Source: CAZFJG01 sp964410915 (GTDB lineage Bacteria > Synergistota > Synergistia > Synergistales > JAFGMB01). From it: a stretch of DNA of 5,551 nucleotides. A program made the translations under genes and the position numbers. Below the pieces are notes generated by a model, which had not been told where the DNA came from, searched no databases, and was given only the letters and a program-made list of their open reading frames with translations. Below, one piece after another: positions 1 to 5,551 of this stretch (its first letter is position 1; each line of letters starts with the position of its first letter). The stretch lies in contig CAYPIU010000067.1 of NCBI GenBank assembly GCA_964410915.1, forward strand, positions 1-5,551. Direction: 5' to 3'.

Positions 1-93
1 ATTTTAGACCTACGGTCTCGCTACTTTTTACAAGTTCTGTTTCGCGAGTTAAAGCATACGGTTTAACCAGTATTTTCAGTTTTGTAGAAAGAG
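1..93. other. Non-coding stretch downstream of the tRNA genes
   Basis: No gene is recognisable here. There are two small inverted repeats: AGACC-TAC-GGTCT (6-18) and GTTAAA-8 bases-TTTAAC (48-67). Neither is followed by a T-run on the minus strand, so neither looks like a standard intrinsic terminator for the tRNA unit. Read on the plus strand, the first is followed by five Ts after a 7-base gap (26-30), too far and with too short a stem to call a terminator for a gene to the left. Confidence 0.4.
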
Positions 94-170
94 TGGCGCG
101 CCGGACAAGATTCGAACTCGTGACCTGCGGTTCCGTAGACCGCCGCTCTATCCATCTGAGCTACCGGCGC
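94..170 (-). tRNA. tRNA-Arg, anticodon ACG
   Basis: A complete 77-base cloverleaf reads on the minus strand. The 7-bp acceptor stem pairs GCGCCGG with CCGGCGC, followed by discriminator G and an encoded CCA (94-96). The D stem is GCTC/GAGC. The 5-bp anticodon stem GCGGT/ACCGC closes the loop CTACGGA, so the anticodon is ACG (134-136), which reads arginine CGN codons. The T arm has the normal TTCGAAT loop. A34 is normally deaminated to inosine by TadA in bacteria, letting one tRNA read CGU, CGC and CGA; that is family knowledge, not visible here. The gene lies 12 bases downstream of tRNA-Ser and has no promoter of its own in that gap, so the two are probably processed from one transcript. Confidence 0.97.
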
Positions 171-182
171 ACACTTTAAAAA

Positions 183-276
183 TGGCGGTGGGTGAGGGAT
201 TTGAACCCTCGAAGGAGGTTTGTGCCCCCTTACTCGCTTAGCAGGCGAGCGCCTTCAACCACTCGGCCAACCCACC
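183..276 (-). tRNA. tRNA-Ser, anticodon GCT
   Basis: A 94-base class II tRNA reads on the minus strand. The acceptor stem pairs GGTGGGT with ACCCACC, followed by discriminator G and an encoded CCA (183-185). The anticodon stem CTCGC/GCGAG closes the loop CTGCTAA, giving anticodon GCT (240-242), which reads serine AGC/AGU. The long variable arm, a GGGGG-type stem and its partner CCTCC, is the hallmark of serine tRNAs and is recognised by seryl-tRNA synthetase. The T stem is GAGGG/CCCTC with loop TTCAAAT. It is the first gene of a two-tRNA unit, about 10 bases downstream of the predicted transcription start. Confidence 0.97.
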
Positions 277-294
277 ATTTCAAGTGCGGGGTTT

Positions 295-324
295 ATTTTA
301 TGCTATGAATCAGGCCCCTGTCAA
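295..324 (-). promoter_or_regulatory. Sigma70-type promoter for the tRNA-Ser/tRNA-Arg unit
   Basis: On the minus strand there is a perfect -35 box TTGACA (319-324), an 18-base spacer, and a -10 box TAAAAT (295-300). Transcription would start near 288, about 12 bases before the mature 5' end of tRNA-Ser. The stretch after the -10 box is rich in G and C (AAACCCCGC). This resembles the discriminator of stable-RNA promoters that are shut down by ppGpp during starvation; that regulation is inferred. The promoter sits within the 96 bases between the tRNAs and the upstream chaperone gene, where I see no convincing intrinsic terminator. Confidence 0.75.
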
Positions 325-372
325 TAGGTCTTAACCAAGTTATAAGAACTGTCCTGGCTTATCGTTATTGAT

Positions 373-1419
373 CTATGAATTATCTGCCGATGTTTCGACT
401 GGATTTTCAGCGTTTTCCTTGACCTCCGGTGTTGCAAAAAGTTCCGGGTCAAGTATCTCAACTTCAACACTTGCCTTGAGATCATCAAGATATTTCTGCT
501 GAGCTTTTCCTTCTTTCTGGGAAATTAACATTTCTTTGACATCTCCGCTGACTTCCTCAAAGGGTATATTCTTCTCATTGACATATCCTCTGTTCAGGAA
601 GAGTGCGTAGTCATCACTGGAAACTTCGATAACATCGCTGACATCAAGTACCCCCAGCTCGGAAAGAGGCTGAAGCTGTTCAACAAACCGGCTCTCTGGA
701 ATAAATACTGTCTCTTCATAGGGTACGAATTGAAGGATATCTTCAGAATCTACCTGTGCGGATGCTTCATCCCAGGAAAAGTCATTCCTCAGGAGATGCA
801 GAACATGTTCTGCAGCATCCCTGTTGCTGAACTCGGCAATATTAAGGTCTATTCCAGATGGCTGCGTGAAGAAGATACCTTTCGTATCTTCATAGAACTT
901 TTTCATTTCCTCTTCTGTAACGCTTACATCCATGGTCACAGATTCCAGAAGCTGCATCTGGGACAAGTTGTTACTTACACTTTCCCTGAGATCATCCATC
1001 TTGATACCATTTCTTTCGATGTACTGCTGAAATGCTTCCTTCGTTGGGAACTGATCTTCTATCTGATCTATCTGTTCATCTATCTCAGCCTCGGAGGCCT
1101 TGATACCCAGCTCTTCAACCTCGTTCCTGAGGGCAGCCTGAATAACAAGGTTATCCAGAGTCTTTTTGTAGATACCGGGAAGATCTTTTGAACTCAGATC
1201 CCTGATCTCGGCCCTCTGGACATAATCTCTGACGCTTCTGTCCATTGTAGACCGCAGTATTTTCTGGCCATCAACTTTTGCTACAGCATAATCCTTACCT
1301 GCATTGTTATCCTGGCCCCTTGTTCCGAACCCATAATAACCAAGGATCGAAAGGCTGAAGACAATTACGATGATCAACATTATCCATTTTACATTTCTTC
1401 TTAACGTCCGCATTAGCAA
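373..1419 (-). CDS. SurA-N/PpiD-like membrane-anchored periplasmic folding factor
   Basis: This 348-residue protein probably acts as a chaperone for exported proteins on the outer face of the inner membrane. Residues 1-11 are basic (RTLRRNVK), and residues 12-31 form one hydrophobic segment, so it is likely a signal anchor with N-in, C-out topology as in PpiD. Residues about 44-185 match the helical SurA N-terminal chaperone domain, beginning with the typical AVAKVDGQKI and followed by charged helices. Residues about 185-278 sit where a parvulin prolyl isomerase domain would be (DFSWDEASAQ, later a LSELGVLDVSDV stretch), but the GGxLG and terminal GxH hallmarks are missing. Residues 280-320 resemble the C-terminal helix and strand that complete the SurA/PrsA fold, and the last 25 residues are an acidic tail. 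The TTG start at 1417-1419 is preferred over the ATG two codons later because GGGAGGA lies 9 bases upstream of it. The stop is TAG. The family is clear; isomerase activity is doubtful. A precise symbol (ppiD, surA or prsA) is not justified. Confidence 0.82.
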   Translation of the reverse strand: MLMRTLRRNVKWIMLIIVIVFSLSILGYYGFGTRGQDNNAGKDYAVAKVDGQKILRSTMDRSVRDYVQRAEIRDLSSKDLPGIYKKTLDNLVIQAALRNEVEELGIKASEAEIDEQIDQIEDQFPTKEAFQQYIERNGIKMDDLRESVSNNLSQMQLLESVTMDVSVTEEEMKKFYEDTKGIFFTQPSGIDLNIAEFSNRDAAEHVLHLLRNDFSWDEASAQVDSEDILQFVPYEETVFIPESRFVEQLQPLSELGVLDVSDVIEVSSDDYALFLNRGYVNEKNIPFEEVSGDVKEMLISQKEGKAQQKYLDDLKASVEVEILDPELFATPEVKENAENPVETSADNS

Positions 1420-1428
1420 GGTATATCG

Positions 1429-1435
1429 TCCTCCC
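1429..1435 (-). promoter_or_regulatory. Ribosome binding site of the SurA-N/PpiD-like gene
   Basis: GGGAGGA on the minus strand is a strong Shine-Dalgarno sequence ending 9 bases before the TTG codon at 1417-1419. The distance to the alternative ATG (1411-1413) would be 15 bases, longer than usual, so this site decides for the TTG start. Confidence 0.7.
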
Positions 1436-1460
1436 TCTTGTTTACCCGTTTCGACAGGTT

Positions 1461-1469
1461 ATTGTATCA
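1461..1469 (-). promoter_or_regulatory. Extended -10 promoter for the SurA-N/PpiD-like gene
   Basis: The minus strand carries TGATACAAT, which fits the extended -10 pattern TGnTAnnnT with -10 hexamer TACAAT (1461-1466). The -35 region 17 bases upstream (CTTAAA) is poor, as is common for extended -10 promoters. The predicted start near 1454 would give a leader of about 35 bases with the ribosome binding site well placed. It lies in the 86-base gap after polA, so the chaperone gene may be transcribed independently as well as by read-through from polA. No clear polA terminator is visible in the gap. Confidence 0.45.
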
Positions 1470-1505
1470 TATGTGAGCAATTCTTTAAGGGTAATCTGTC
1501 ATGAA

Positions 1506-4082
1506 TTATACATCTGCAAGGCTGAATCCAGATTTGGACTCCACTTTTAATGGCACTGCGAGTTCAATTACCCCTTCCATGATCCTGCAGAGTTCTTTTT
1601 CTACATCCTCACGGCCACTCCGGTCACATTCGCAGATGAGTGAGTCATGAACCTGCATTACAAGTTTGACGCTTTTATCAGATCTGAAATGGTCAGCAAA
1701 ATCGACCATTGCCTTCCTGGCAATATCTGCAGCAGTCCCCTGTATTGGGGAATTTATGGCTACTCTTCTCAGTGCCCCGCTGTCTCGGCCATTTACTGTG
1801 GTGACCTCACGGAGCGGACGGATCCTACCAAGAAGAGTTTTTGTGTATCCTCTCTCCTTTGCTTCCTGGAATGTCCTCTCCATATACTCTTTGACTCCGG
1901 GAAGAGCCTTGAAATATTTTTCAATTATTTTTGATGCTTCCTGTCTCCCTATTCCAAGTCTCTGCGCCAGCCCGAAAGAACTCATTCCATAAAGGAGACC
2001 GAAGTTTACCATCTTTGCAAAACGCCGCAACTCCGATGTTACAAACTGGGGTTCGACATTGAATACCAGTGTTGCTGTCTCTGTATGAATATCCCTTCCA
2101 TCGCTGAAAGCCTGGATAAGCCTGGATTCCTGGCTGAGATGTGCAAGGACCCTGAGTTCGACCTGGGAATAGTCTGCACCGACAAAACACCTTCCGTTCG
2201 AATGCGGTACGAATCCTTCCTTGAGTTTGCGCGACCATGCTCCATAGGCCGGAAGATTCTGCATATTGGGATCACGGCTGCTGAGTCTGCCCGTTCCTGT
2301 AGTTGCGGGTTCAAACCTGCTGTGGATAGATCCAGTTTCAGCATTGACAGATCTTAATATGGGAACGACAAAGCCTGAGAGCATCTTTGAGATCTCCCTG
2401 TGTTCAAGGATCAGGGAAGGGACTTTCCCTTCCGGTTCAGGGAGGGATGAAAGTTCCTCAAGAACCTGAACATTTGTGGAATAACCTGTCTTTGTCTTTC
2501 GCCTTGCAGGCAGGCCAAGATGTTCAAAGAGCAGCCAGGCTACCTGTTTTGGAGAATTGAGATTTACAGAGGCTTCTGCTTCTTCCTCGATATGAGAAAC
2601 TATCTCCCATAGACGATCCTTCAGCTCTCCTGCCAGATCCTCAAACTTGCCGGTATCAAGTCCGATCCCATACTCTTCCATTTCTACAAGCACGGGGATA
2701 AGAGGCAGTTCAATATTTCTCATCAGATCAACCATGCCATTTTCTTCGAGTTCTTCATGCATTCTGTCTTTCTGATCGATCAGGGCTGCTGCCATTTTCG
2801 GAAGATCGAGATCTTTATATCCTTCCTGACCGGAAAGGCTGTGTGGAGAGGTATCCGGGTGAAGAAGGTAATGTGCTGTAGTATAGTCCCATACAGAACT
2901 ATGCCCGGAAGCATCACTTCCCAGAATATTTTTCATCTGCTTGTAATTCTCTGTAATTATATCTTTTTCCCTAAGACAGCTGATTATTTGAGACGGTAAC
3001 TGGCCCGTTATAATATCTCCCTGCCAGAATTCACCGTCGGACGACATAATGATGATCTTCTGCTTTTCGGCACTATCCTTTACAGGTTCCTTAATGTAAC
3101 ATGCAAGCTCTTTCTTTTCCTGCAATACATCAGGAGAGACTTCATTGAACTCTTCGATTTTATCGGCCTTATCTACAGGGTCACCCTGTTCCACCTCCTG
3201 CGGCTCTACTCCCCAGAACTGACAGGTTCTTTCCAGTATCTGTACGAGACCAAGTTCCCTGCACATCCTGCTGAAAAGAGGAACGTCAGGCTTATTGCCG
3301 TCGATCTCATCATCTGAAAGAGAAATGTCTTTTTTGAGATATATCAATTCCCTGCTGGAATATGCCTGCTCGATATTTTCTTCTATTTTTTTCCTGAGAG
3401 TACCCTTGAGCTCCTCTGAATGCTTTTCTATTTCTTCCAGGGTTGAATATGTTGATATAAGATCGGAAGCTGTCTTTTTGCCAACCCCGGGGACTCCAGG
3501 GACGTTATCTATCTTATCTCCGAGAAGAGCCAGATAATCGGGCATATAGCGGGGGGAAAACCCATATTCTTCCTCGAAAGATCCGGTATCATATACCTTG
3601 AAGCTGCTGATACCTTTCTGGGGCCTTACGATCCTGATACCTTCAGATAGTATCTGCATAAGATCCTTGTCAGAAGACAGTGTAAGGACCTGTCTTCCAA
3701 GAGGTGCATAGTGCAGTGCTGTTGAAGCTATTACATCATCTGCCTCTACACCTTCTCTTATAACGACAGTACTTCCGAAAGCCTGGAGCATCTTCTGCAG
3801 GATAGGTAATTGTTCCTTGAAATCCTCAGGAACGGGTTTGCGTCCCTTCTTATAATCTTCATAGGACTCGTGCCGAAAAGTGGGCCCTTTGGCATCAAAA
3901 AAGACGATGATCTCTCCTACATCCCATTCTCTGCCTATCTTGAGCATCATATTGAAAAAACCGGTTACTGCATTTGTAGGTGTACCATCAGGAGCAGAAA
4001 GCGGCGGAAGTGCATAAAAAGACCTGTACGCCATAGCATGGCCGTCTATCAGTAAAAGACTCGGTTGACTCAGAACAGACAA
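1506..4082 (-). CDS. polA: DNA polymerase I
   Basis: This 858-residue family A DNA polymerase removes RNA primers, fills gaps at Okazaki junctions and completes excision repair. Residues 1-290 are the 5'-3' (FEN-like) nuclease with its acidic metal ligands: D13 in LLIDGHAMAYR, D63, E113/D115/D116, D138/D140 and D189/D192, followed by a helix-hairpin-helix (VPGVPGVGKKTA). Residues about 290-455 are a charged linker and a reduced 3'-5' exonuclease remnant without its catalytic acids, so proofreading is presumably absent as in Taq polymerase. Residues about 455-858 are the polymerase. They contain the GTGRLSSRDPNMQNLP segment; motif A DYSQVELR with catalytic D637; the O helix with R686, K690, F694 and Y698; the RVAINSPIQGTAADI segment (R773, N777, Q781); and motif C QVHDS with catalytic D813. 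F694 is the usual bacterial residue that disfavours dideoxynucleotides. Odd points are Ser814 where most relatives have Glu, and a TTG start immediately after the Shine-Dalgarno. The stop is TAA. The length is normal for the family (about 830-930), and identification is secure. Confidence 0.98.
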   Translation of the reverse strand: MSVLSQPSLLLIDGHAMAYRSFYALPPLSAPDGTPTNAVTGFFNMMLKIGREWDVGEIIVFFDAKGPTFRHESYEDYKKGRKPVPEDFKEQLPILQKMLQAFGSTVVIREGVEADDVIASTALHYAPLGRQVLTLSSDKDLMQILSEGIRIVRPQKGISSFKVYDTGSFEEEYGFSPRYMPDYLALLGDKIDNVPGVPGVGKKTASDLISTYSTLEEIEKHSEELKGTLRKKIEENIEQAYSSRELIYLKKDISLSDDEIDGNKPDVPLFSRMCRELGLVQILERTCQFWGVEPQEVEQGDPVDKADKIEEFNEVSPDVLQEKKELACYIKEPVKDSAEKQKIIIMSSDGEFWQGDIITGQLPSQIISCLREKDIITENYKQMKNILGSDASGHSSVWDYTTAHYLLHPDTSPHSLSGQEGYKDLDLPKMAAALIDQKDRMHEELEENGMVDLMRNIELPLIPVLVEMEEYGIGLDTGKFEDLAGELKDRLWEIVSHIEEEAEASVNLNSPKQVAWLLFEHLGLPARRKTKTGYSTNVQVLEELSSLPEPEGKVPSLILEHREISKMLSGFVVPILRSVNAETGSIHSRFEPATTGTGRLSSRDPNMQNLPAYGAWSRKLKEGFVPHSNGRCFVGADYSQVELRVLAHLSQESRLIQAFSDGRDIHTETATLVFNVEPQFVTSELRRFAKMVNFGLLYGMSSFGLAQRLGIGRQEASKIIEKYFKALPGVKEYMERTFQEAKERGYTKTLLGRIRPLREVTTVNGRDSGALRRVAINSPIQGTAADIARKAMVDFADHFRSDKSVKLVMQVHDSLICECDRSGREDVEKELCRIMEGVIELAVPLKVESKSGFSLADV

Positions 4083-4090
4083 CTCCTTCC
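4083..4090 (-). promoter_or_regulatory. Ribosome binding site of polA, abutting the start
   Basis: GGAAGGAG on the minus strand ends directly next to the TTG at 4080-4082, leaving no spacer. The upstream frame carries no ATG, GTG or TTG before an in-frame TGA. An alternative is a CTG three codons downstream (residue 4), which would have a normal 9-base spacing and would still retain the catalytic D13. The exact start is therefore uncertain by three codons. Confidence 0.5.
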
Positions 4091-4123
4091 CTTTATTTCG
4101 TGGTAAGTTATAATAACCCGCAG

Positions 4124-4152
4124 ATCATTGTTTATTGTACCCTTTGTGTAAA
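4124..4152 (-). promoter_or_regulatory. Possible polA promoter
   Basis: On the minus strand, TTTACA (4147-4152, five of six matches to TTGACA) is separated by 17 bases from AATGAT (4124-4129, four of six matches to TATAAT). Transcription would start near 4117, giving a leader of about 35 bases. The -35 box overlaps that of the proposed gltX promoter on the other strand. The A+T-rich intergenic region allows other readings, for example around TATTAT closer to the gene. Confidence 0.35.
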
Positions 4153-4172
4153 CTGTTGGGAACTTGAATAAT
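4144..4172 (+). promoter_or_regulatory. Possible gltX promoter
   Basis: TTGTGT (4144-4149) and AATAAT (4167-4172, five of six matches to TATAAT) are separated by 17 bases. Transcription would start near 4179, giving a leader of about 39 bases before the gltX ATG. The -35 box is only half-matched, so confidence is modest. No T-box, attenuator or other riboswitch-like structure fits in so short a leader. Confidence 0.4.
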
Positions 4173-4202
4173 GCAAGGTAGACCGAACATTTAAGTGTTA
4201 AC

Positions 4203-4210
4203 AAGGAGGA
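4203..4210 (+). promoter_or_regulatory. Ribosome binding site of gltX
   Basis: AAGGAGGA is an almost full complement of the 16S rRNA 3' end and lies 7 bases before the ATG at 4218. It fixes the gltX start and implies strong translation initiation. Confidence 0.85.
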
Positions 4211-4217
4211 CTTATAA

Positions 4218-5531
4218 ATGTCAGAAAACGTAAGAGTGAGATTTGCTCCCAGTCCTACTGGAGCTCTTCATATTGGCGGAGGACACACTGCCCTTTTCAA
4301 CTGGCTATGGGCAAGACACAGTGGTGGAAAATTCATCCTCAGGATCGAGGACACTGATCGCGAAAGATCTACAAGGGAATTTGAGGACACTATCCTTGCC
4401 GGCATGAAATGGTTGGGCCTTGACTGGGATGAAGGTCCCAATGCTGGAGGAGATCATGGACCTTACCGACAGTCTGAGAGACTCGAAATATACCGCAGGT
4501 ATGCTGAACAGCTTGTGGAAGAGGGTAAAGCCTACAGGGAAGGTACAGCTATAATCTACAAGGTCCCCCACGGAATAAAGCTGATCTTCGAGGATGTCGT
4601 GTATGGCAGGATCGAAGTTATGAGTGAAACACTGAAGGATATCGTCATTATCAAGAGTGACGGCATGCCGACATATAACTATGCCGTGGTGATAGATGAT
4701 CACACTATGGATATCTCATGCGTAATACGAGGGGAAGATCACATATCCAATACCCCGAAACAGCTTCTTCTTTACAAGGCTTTTGAATGGGAACCTCCAG
4801 AGTTTGCCCATCTTCCGATGATCCTGGGCAAGGACAAGAAAAAAATGTCCAAAAGACACGGAGCGACAAGTGTCTACGAATACAGAGATCAGGGATATAT
4901 CCCTGAAGGCATCTTTAATTTCCTGGCGATCCTTGGCTGGTCCCCGGGTGAAATGGGAGAGGTATTCTCCAGGCCGCAGGCAGTTGAAGCCTTTAACCTT
5001 GCAAAGGTTACGAGAAAAGCAGCTGTTTTTGACATGGAAAAACTCAACTACATAAATCAGGAACATCTGAAGGTTATGGACCCAATGGAAAGGCTTGAAC
5101 TCGTAAGGCCTTTCTGGAAAGAAACAGGCCTTCCTGTAGAAAACTGCAGTGATGAGTACCTTGCGCAGGCTCTCGTGGTACTTGGAGGTAGAGGCCGTAC
5201 CACAAAGGAAGTAGCTCAATATTCGGATTACTTTGTTACTTTTGATGTAGTCAAAGATAGATATGATGCTTCGGATATCGACGAGGAACACAGGGCTCTT
5301 CTGAAGGGATTCTTTAAGGAGATCTTCAGTATAGAAACCTGGAATGCTGAAACGATGGAAGCTGTATCCAAAACATGGGCGAAGGAAAATGATGTAAAAC
5401 TTAAACTCCTTGCCATGCCATTGCGCTGGGCTCTGACAGGGATGAAAGTCAGCCCGGGCATCTTTGAGATATGTGAATTTCTCGGCAGGGATGAGGTCAG
5501 GAAAAGGGTCGAATATTACGACTTCGTATAG
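4218..5531 (+). CDS. gltX: Glutamyl-tRNA synthetase, short form lacking the zinc-binding segment
   Basis: This 437-residue class I aminoacyl-tRNA synthetase joins glutamate to its tRNA in the cytoplasm, using ATP. The catalytic Rossmann fold begins with RFAPSPTGALHIGG (residues 8-21), holding the HIGH-type signature HIGG at 18-21, then LRIEDTDRERS (41-51) for glutamate/ATP binding. The core resumes with SDGMPTYNYAVVIDDH, VIRGEDHISNTPKQ and the second signature KMSKR (209-213). Residues about 280-437 are the helical anticodon-binding region, ending with the conserved SPGIFEICEFLGRDEV. The protein is complete (ATG start, strong ribosome binding site, TAG stop) but shorter than the usual 465-490 residues. 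The difference lies at residues about 104-114, where EGKAYR runs almost directly into IIYKVP; the zinc-binding/helical part of the acceptor-binding insertion is absent. It is not a GluQ-RS, which lacks the anticodon domain present here. Whether it also charges tRNA-Gln cannot be told from this window. It is transcribed divergently from polA. Confidence 0.96.
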   Translation: MSENVRVRFAPSPTGALHIGGGHTALFNWLWARHSGGKFILRIEDTDRERSTREFEDTILAGMKWLGLDWDEGPNAGGDHGPYRQSERLEIYRRYAEQLVEEGKAYREGTAIIYKVPHGIKLIFEDVVYGRIEVMSETLKDIVIIKSDGMPTYNYAVVIDDHTMDISCVIRGEDHISNTPKQLLLYKAFEWEPPEFAHLPMILGKDKKKMSKRHGATSVYEYRDQGYIPEGIFNFLAILGWSPGEMGEVFSRPQAVEAFNLAKVTRKAAVFDMEKLNYINQEHLKVMDPMERLELVRPFWKETGLPVENCSDEYLAQALVVLGGRGRTTKEVAQYSDYFVTFDVVKDRYDASDIDEEHRALLKGFFKEIFSIETWNAETMEAVSKTWAKENDVKLKLLAMPLRWALTGMKVSPGIFEICEFLGRDEVRKRVEYYDFV

Positions 5532-5551
5532 GCCCTGATATTGTCGATCAA

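Noticed and set aside
6..18. Inverted repeat AGACC-TAC-GGTCT, possible terminator of the tRNA unit.
   Set aside because: It has only a 5-bp stem with a 3-base loop and is followed by AAAAT on the minus strand; nothing marks it as an intrinsic terminator.
730..1191. A 153-codon open frame on the plus strand inside the SurA-like gene.
   Set aside because: It lies wholly within a well-supported gene on the other strand, its residue makeup is unlike a folded protein (runs of Ile, Phe, Tyr and Leu), and it lacks a convincing ribosome binding site.
1444..1459. A six-pair hairpin (ACCTGT-CGAA-ACGGGT on the minus strand, one G-T pair) between polA and the SurA-like gene, possible polA terminator.
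   Set aside because: The stem is short, it is followed by AAACAAGAGG with no T-run, and it overlaps the predicted transcription start of the next gene.
4196..4203. Palindrome TGTTAACA just upstream of the gltX ribosome binding site, possible operator.
   Set aside because: An 8-base palindrome in A+T-rich DNA is expected by chance, and there is no second copy or known operator match.
4716..5291. A 191-codon open frame on the minus strand inside gltX.
   Set aside because: It is antisense to conserved parts of GltX, including KMSKR and the anticodon-binding region, and resembles no family I recognise.
1..5551. Search for a novel multi-gene system, mobile element, CRISPR array or phage att site beside the tRNA genes.
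   Set aside because: There is no integrase, no repeat of a tRNA 3' end and no regularly spaced repeats. All coding capacity is taken by three housekeeping-type genes and two tRNAs.

Overview
The window comes from a bacterium of moderate GC content with ordinary housekeeping genes. A membrane-anchored SurA/PpiD-type chaperone suggests a diderm (two-membrane) cell. The protein styles and the pairing of a SurA-N protein with polA remind me of Synergistota-like bacteria. That placement is a low-confidence impression, because no rRNA or other decisive marker is present.

Layout: positions 1-93 hold no recognisable gene. Two tRNA genes, tRNA-Arg(ACG) and tRNA-Ser(GCT), lie on the minus strand at 94-276. 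They are 12 bases apart and appear to share one strong sigma70-type promoter at 295-324. Next on the minus strand come a SurA-N/PpiD-like membrane-anchored protein (373-1419) and a full-length DNA polymerase I (1506-4082). A 135-base divergent intergenic region (4083-4217) separates polA from gltX (glutamyl-tRNA synthetase, 4218-5531, plus strand), which is complete. The last 20 bases hold nothing that can be identified.

The genes serve general cell functions: translation (two tRNAs and GltX), DNA repair and Okazaki-fragment maturation (PolA), and envelope protein folding (the SurA-like protein). All minus-strand genes point the same way. polA and the chaperone gene could be co-transcribed, but a good extended -10 promoter lies in the gap between them.

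I see no mobile element, CRISPR array, defence system or other novel multi-gene system. The points worth a second look are protein variations. PolA has HDS instead of HDE in catalytic motif C, and its proofreading domain is shrunken and inactive. GltX lacks the roughly 45-50 residue zinc-binding/helical segment normally found at the start of its acceptor-binding insertion. The SurA-like protein has a degenerate parvulin region. Both minus-strand proteins appear to use TTG starts, and the polA ribosome binding site sits unusually close to its start.
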